A DNA stretch of 8,374 bases, taken from Planctomycetaceae bacterium. GTDB taxonomy: Bacteria > Planctomycetota > Planctomycetia > Planctomycetales > Planctomycetaceae. This document shows positions 6,731 through 8,374 of this stretch, one piece after another; the stretch's first letter is position 1; each line of letters starts with the position of its first letter. The stretch spans positions 1 to 8,374 of the forward strand of contig JAGQQP010000163.1 in assembly GCA_020426085.1 (NCBI GenBank), read 5' to 3'. A program made the position numbers and the translations under genes. The notes under the pieces were generated by a model. That model worked only from the letters and a program-made list of their open reading frames with translations, searched no databases and had not been told where the DNA came from.

Positions 6731-7300
6731 TTACTCAGGTGCATTGACCTGGTTCATCGCCATTTCCAGTCCTTCCTGAACCCAGCACTCAATCCCTCTG
6801 GCAGCATTGTCCACTGCCGTCGCGATCAGTTCGAATTCCTTTTTCCCCTGGAATCGGCCCAGAACATAATCCGCTGCTGAAAATCCGGCAGGAGGTCGTC
6901 CCACACCCACTCTCAGGCGTGGTACATCCTGAGTACCCAGCTTCTGAATGATATCCTGCAATCCTTTTTGTCCGCCTGCTGAACCAGAGCCCCGCAAACG
7001 GAGACGCCCGACAGGCAGATTCATATCATCACAAACGACCATCACATCAGTTGCTGGCAGTTTGAAAAAATTTGTCACAGCGGCAACACTGCGACCACTT
7101 AAATTCATAAATGTTTGTGGAGCAACAAGTAACACCTTATCGCCGCCACAGGAAATCTCAGTGACTTCCGCCTCAAACTGGCTTCGTGAACCGGGAGCTC
7201 CGTGCCACTCTGCCAATTGATTTAACACTTCAAACCCGACATTGTGACGCGTTCGTTCGTATTTTTTACCGGGATTCCCCAGCCCTACGACCACTTTCAC
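6731..7300 (-). CDS. pth: Peptidyl-tRNA hydrolase
   Basis: Releases peptides from prematurely dropped peptidyl-tRNA, recycling tRNA in the cytoplasm. At 189 residues it is of normal bacterial length. VVGLGNPGKKYERTRHNVGF (residues 4-23) contains N9 and the catalytic H19. QTFMNLSGRSV (62-72) gives N66, and VVCDDMNLPVG (88-98) gives the active-site aspartate D91. RLRVGVGRPP (128-137) and DYVLGRF (144-150) are also family-typical. The segment GGQKGLQDI (109-117) has Q111-K112 where E. coli has His113-Asn114. The start is GTG at 7300, with a modest GGCGGG-type site about 8 nt upstream. It sits 55 bp after rplY, matching the common rplY-pth pairing. Confidence 0.97.
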   Translation of the reverse strand: MKVVVGLGNPGKKYERTRHNVGFEVLNQLAEWHGAPGSRSQFEAEVTEISCGGDKVLLVAPQTFMNLSGRSVAAVTNFFKLPATDVMVVCDDMNLPVGRLRLRGSGSAGGQKGLQDIIQKLGTQDVPRLRVGVGRPPAGFSAADYVLGRFQGKKEFELIATAVDNAARGIECWVQEGLEMAMNQVNAPE

Positions 7301-7355
7301 AGCGACACCCGCCAGATTTTAATTACTTATCCAGTTCCAATCACACCCGGTGATC

Positions 7356-7976
7356 TTACTCTTCTGTTGATTCTTCTGCTTCAGGTGCTTCGGCTTCACC
7401 TGCAGGTGCGACTTCTTCAGCACCGTGAGCAAGAACATGCACAACAACCAGTTCGGGATCATTGTGAATCTTACAGCCACGAGGCACTTCCAGATCACGA
7501 ACATGAACCGCATCACCAATTTCCAGTGCATTGATTCGCACAGAAATGTAATCCGGAATACTATGAGCCAGACAGTCCAGTTCCAAAGCATGCAGAGGCT
7601 GTTCCAGAATTCCGCCGGCAGTCGCTCCTGGTGAGGTTCCCCGCAGACGTACGGGAACTTCCAGAGTGACTCGCTCTGAAGCGTTAATCCGCATCAGGTC
7701 CACATGCAGAATCTGTGTTCCGAATGTATCCCACTGCAGATCCCGCAGCATGGTTTCTTCGACTTTACCATCAACGTCGATCTCAAACACACGTTCGCGG
7801 TTTTTGATCAGATCCTGCAGATCGTGCTCATCTACACTTAGATGTGCAGGTTCCTGACCGTGGCCGTAAACCACTGCCGGAATCCGACCAGCACGGCGAA
7901 TATGTCGACTTTCGATCGAGCCTAATTTTTCACGCTTCGTAGCACTGATTTTCTGCAATACAAAATCGTCTGACAT
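7356..7976 (-). CDS. rplY: 50S ribosomal protein L25/CTC (TL5 type)
   Basis: Binds 5S rRNA in the large subunit. The 206-residue form is the long CTC/TL5 type rather than the ~95-residue E. coli L25. The N-terminal 5S-binding beta-barrel (about 6-95) includes KLGSIESRHIRRAGRIPAVVYG and LQWDTFGTQILHVDLMRI. The TL5 C-terminal domain (about 100-186) includes VPVRLRGTSPGATAGGILEQPLHALELDCLAHSIPDYISVRI and DAVHVRDLEVP. Residues 187-206 are a low-complexity Ala/Glu tail. The ATG at 7976 has GAGGA upstream with a roughly 10-nt spacer, slightly long. It appears to be the first gene of the cluster, since the preceding ~225 bp hold no gene and the ~170 bp beyond that to the right edge hold no convincing one. 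Confidence 0.96.
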   Translation of the reverse strand: MSDDFVLQKISATKREKLGSIESRHIRRAGRIPAVVYGHGQEPAHLSVDEHDLQDLIKNRERVFEIDVDGKVEETMLRDLQWDTFGTQILHVDLMRINASERVTLEVPVRLRGTSPGATAGGILEQPLHALELDCLAHSIPDYISVRINALEIGDAVHVRDLEVPRGCKIHNDPELVVVHVLAHGAEEVAPAGEAEAPEAEESTEE

Positions 7977-8054
7977 TTCCCAACATTCCTCGAGGAGTGA
8001 TTGAACGACTCACGCCGAACCACTCTTCCATTAAAGACTTTTGAATCTATCACC

Positions 8055-8089
8055 TGACACTATGTCATTAAATACCGTTGATGATCAAC
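8055..8089. promoter_or_regulatory. Pair of 13-bp dyads upstream of rplY, possible operators
   Basis: TGACA-CTA-TGTCA (8055-8067) and GTTGAT-G-ATCAAC (8077-8089) are each perfect inverted repeats. Their centres (8061 and 8083) are 22 bp apart, close to two helical turns. They lie about 80-110 bp upstream of the rplY start, flanking an AT-rich TTAAATA stretch. The two half-sites differ in sequence, so one regulator binding both is not implied. The regulatory role is inference from symmetry and position. Confidence 0.3.
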
Positions 8090-8201
8090 CAGTGCCCCGC
8101 CTAGTGCTCTCTGGAGCGCCCCGTTACATCGATGTTTTCATTTCTGTCATTGCAACCCAACGTCCCGGAGTTGCATCAATCGATTTGGGCACAGTCTAAA
8201 G

Positions 8202-8372
8202 TCAGACAGGGAAGGCAGTTCCGTCTGAAAAGCACATATGATCCAAGGGCAATCCCAGCGATTCCACCCGCCTGAGCGGCTGGTACTTCACCAGTTTGCT
8301 ATAGTTGAAGCGTGCAAAAATAACTTCCCGCGCACAAATCTGCAACCGATTCCCCCCTCTATCTTGCTTGAA
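8202..8372 (-). other. Possible 3' end of a minus-strand gene entering from the right edge
   Basis: On the minus strand one frame is open for 56 codons from the window edge to the TGA at 8204-8202. If real, it would be the tail of a gene lying ahead of rplY in the same direction, about 225 bp upstream. The peptide (ending DGTAFPV) matches nothing I know, and no terminator follows it. It overlaps the plus-strand frame at 8238. Confidence 0.15.
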
Positions 8373-8374
8373 AG
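8238..8374 (+). other. Possible start of a plus-strand gene running off the right edge
   Basis: An ATG at 8238 opens a frame of 45 codons with no stop before the window ends. It begins MIQGQSQRFHPPERLVLHQF. An in-frame TGA lies just upstream (8226-8228), so 8238 is the first available ATG. No good ribosome site is present at proper spacing, and I recognise no family. The opposite strand is open over the same bases, so at most one frame is likely to be real. Confidence 0.15.

Larger units (their letters stand above)
7977..8374. other. Gene-poor region upstream of rplY
   Basis: About 400 bp with no recognisable gene, rRNA or tRNA. It should contain the promoter for the rplY cluster, but I could not pick convincing -35 and -10 boxes. 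The region holds the dyad pair at 8055-8089, a TGCAAC...GTTGCA inverted repeat (8151-8156 with 8170-8175), a bulged hairpin at 8203-8227, and a CTGGT...ACCAG hairpin at 8280-8294. Two opposed open frames reach the right edge. Confidence 0.6.

Noticed and set aside
7397..7408. CACCTGCAGGTG palindrome near the rplY 3' end, matching the arms at 1315-1347
   Set aside because: It encodes Ala-Pro-Ala-Gly in the low-complexity tail. The match is short and probably coincidental.
1318..7820. Over-abundance of CTGCAG (nine sites against about two expected), as a possible genome signature
   Set aside because: Six of the nine are in-frame Leu-Gln codon pairs (CTG CAG) in minus-strand genes, so preferred codons explain most of them.
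8074..8110. Sigma-54-type promoter (GGCAC...TTG) upstream of rplY
   Set aside because: The spacing between the two elements is too short by two bases and the second element lacks GC.
7977..8374. tRNA gene ahead of rplY
   Set aside because: No T-loop GTTCRANNC with a matching acceptor stem or cloverleaf could be found on either strand.

Overview
The window most likely comes from a planctomycete. The evidence is the compact order rplY/ctc - pth - rpsF - ssb - rplI - dnaB on the minus strand, an L9 with the N-terminal extension I associate with this phylum, and moderate GC. A Gimesia-like member of Planctomycetaceae is my best guess, made from gene order and protein style rather than any search. 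All named genes are core translation or replication functions. The only accessory-looking content is at the left end.

Layout from right to left, in the direction of transcription of the main cluster. Positions 7977-8374 hold no gene I can call. They contain two 13-bp dyads about 100 bp upstream of rplY and two short, mutually opposed open frames that run off the right edge. Next come rplY (L25/CTC), pth (peptidyl-tRNA hydrolase), rpsF (S6), ssb and rplI (L9), with gaps of 55-100 bp. A strong intrinsic terminator lies at 4952-4982. A roughly 200-bp stretch with a candidate promoter then leads to dnaB. dnaB is followed after about 50 bp, with a very good Shine-Dalgarno, by a 656-residue exported protein of unknown function built from two copies of a ~190-residue module.

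At the far left, on the plus strand and convergent with that exported protein, lies the 3' portion of a gene whose start is outside the window. It has an N-terminal TIR-like domain with a candidate catalytic glutamate, fused to a beta-rich C-terminal region I cannot name. This is the best candidate for a signalling or anti-phage effector here. The two convergent genes are separated by only 6 bp, and a perfect 11-bp inverted repeat sits just inside the 3' end of the exported-protein gene.

How the genes work together: rplY, rpsF and rplI supply ribosomal proteins, pth recycles peptidyl-tRNA, and ssb and dnaB serve the replication fork. rpsR (S18), which in many bacteria lies between ssb and rplI, is absent from this cluster. 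Several reading-frame starts (dnaB, ssb, rpsF) are best set by the Shine-Dalgarno position rather than by the longest open frame. No rRNA, tRNA, CRISPR array, insertion sequence or attachment site was found.
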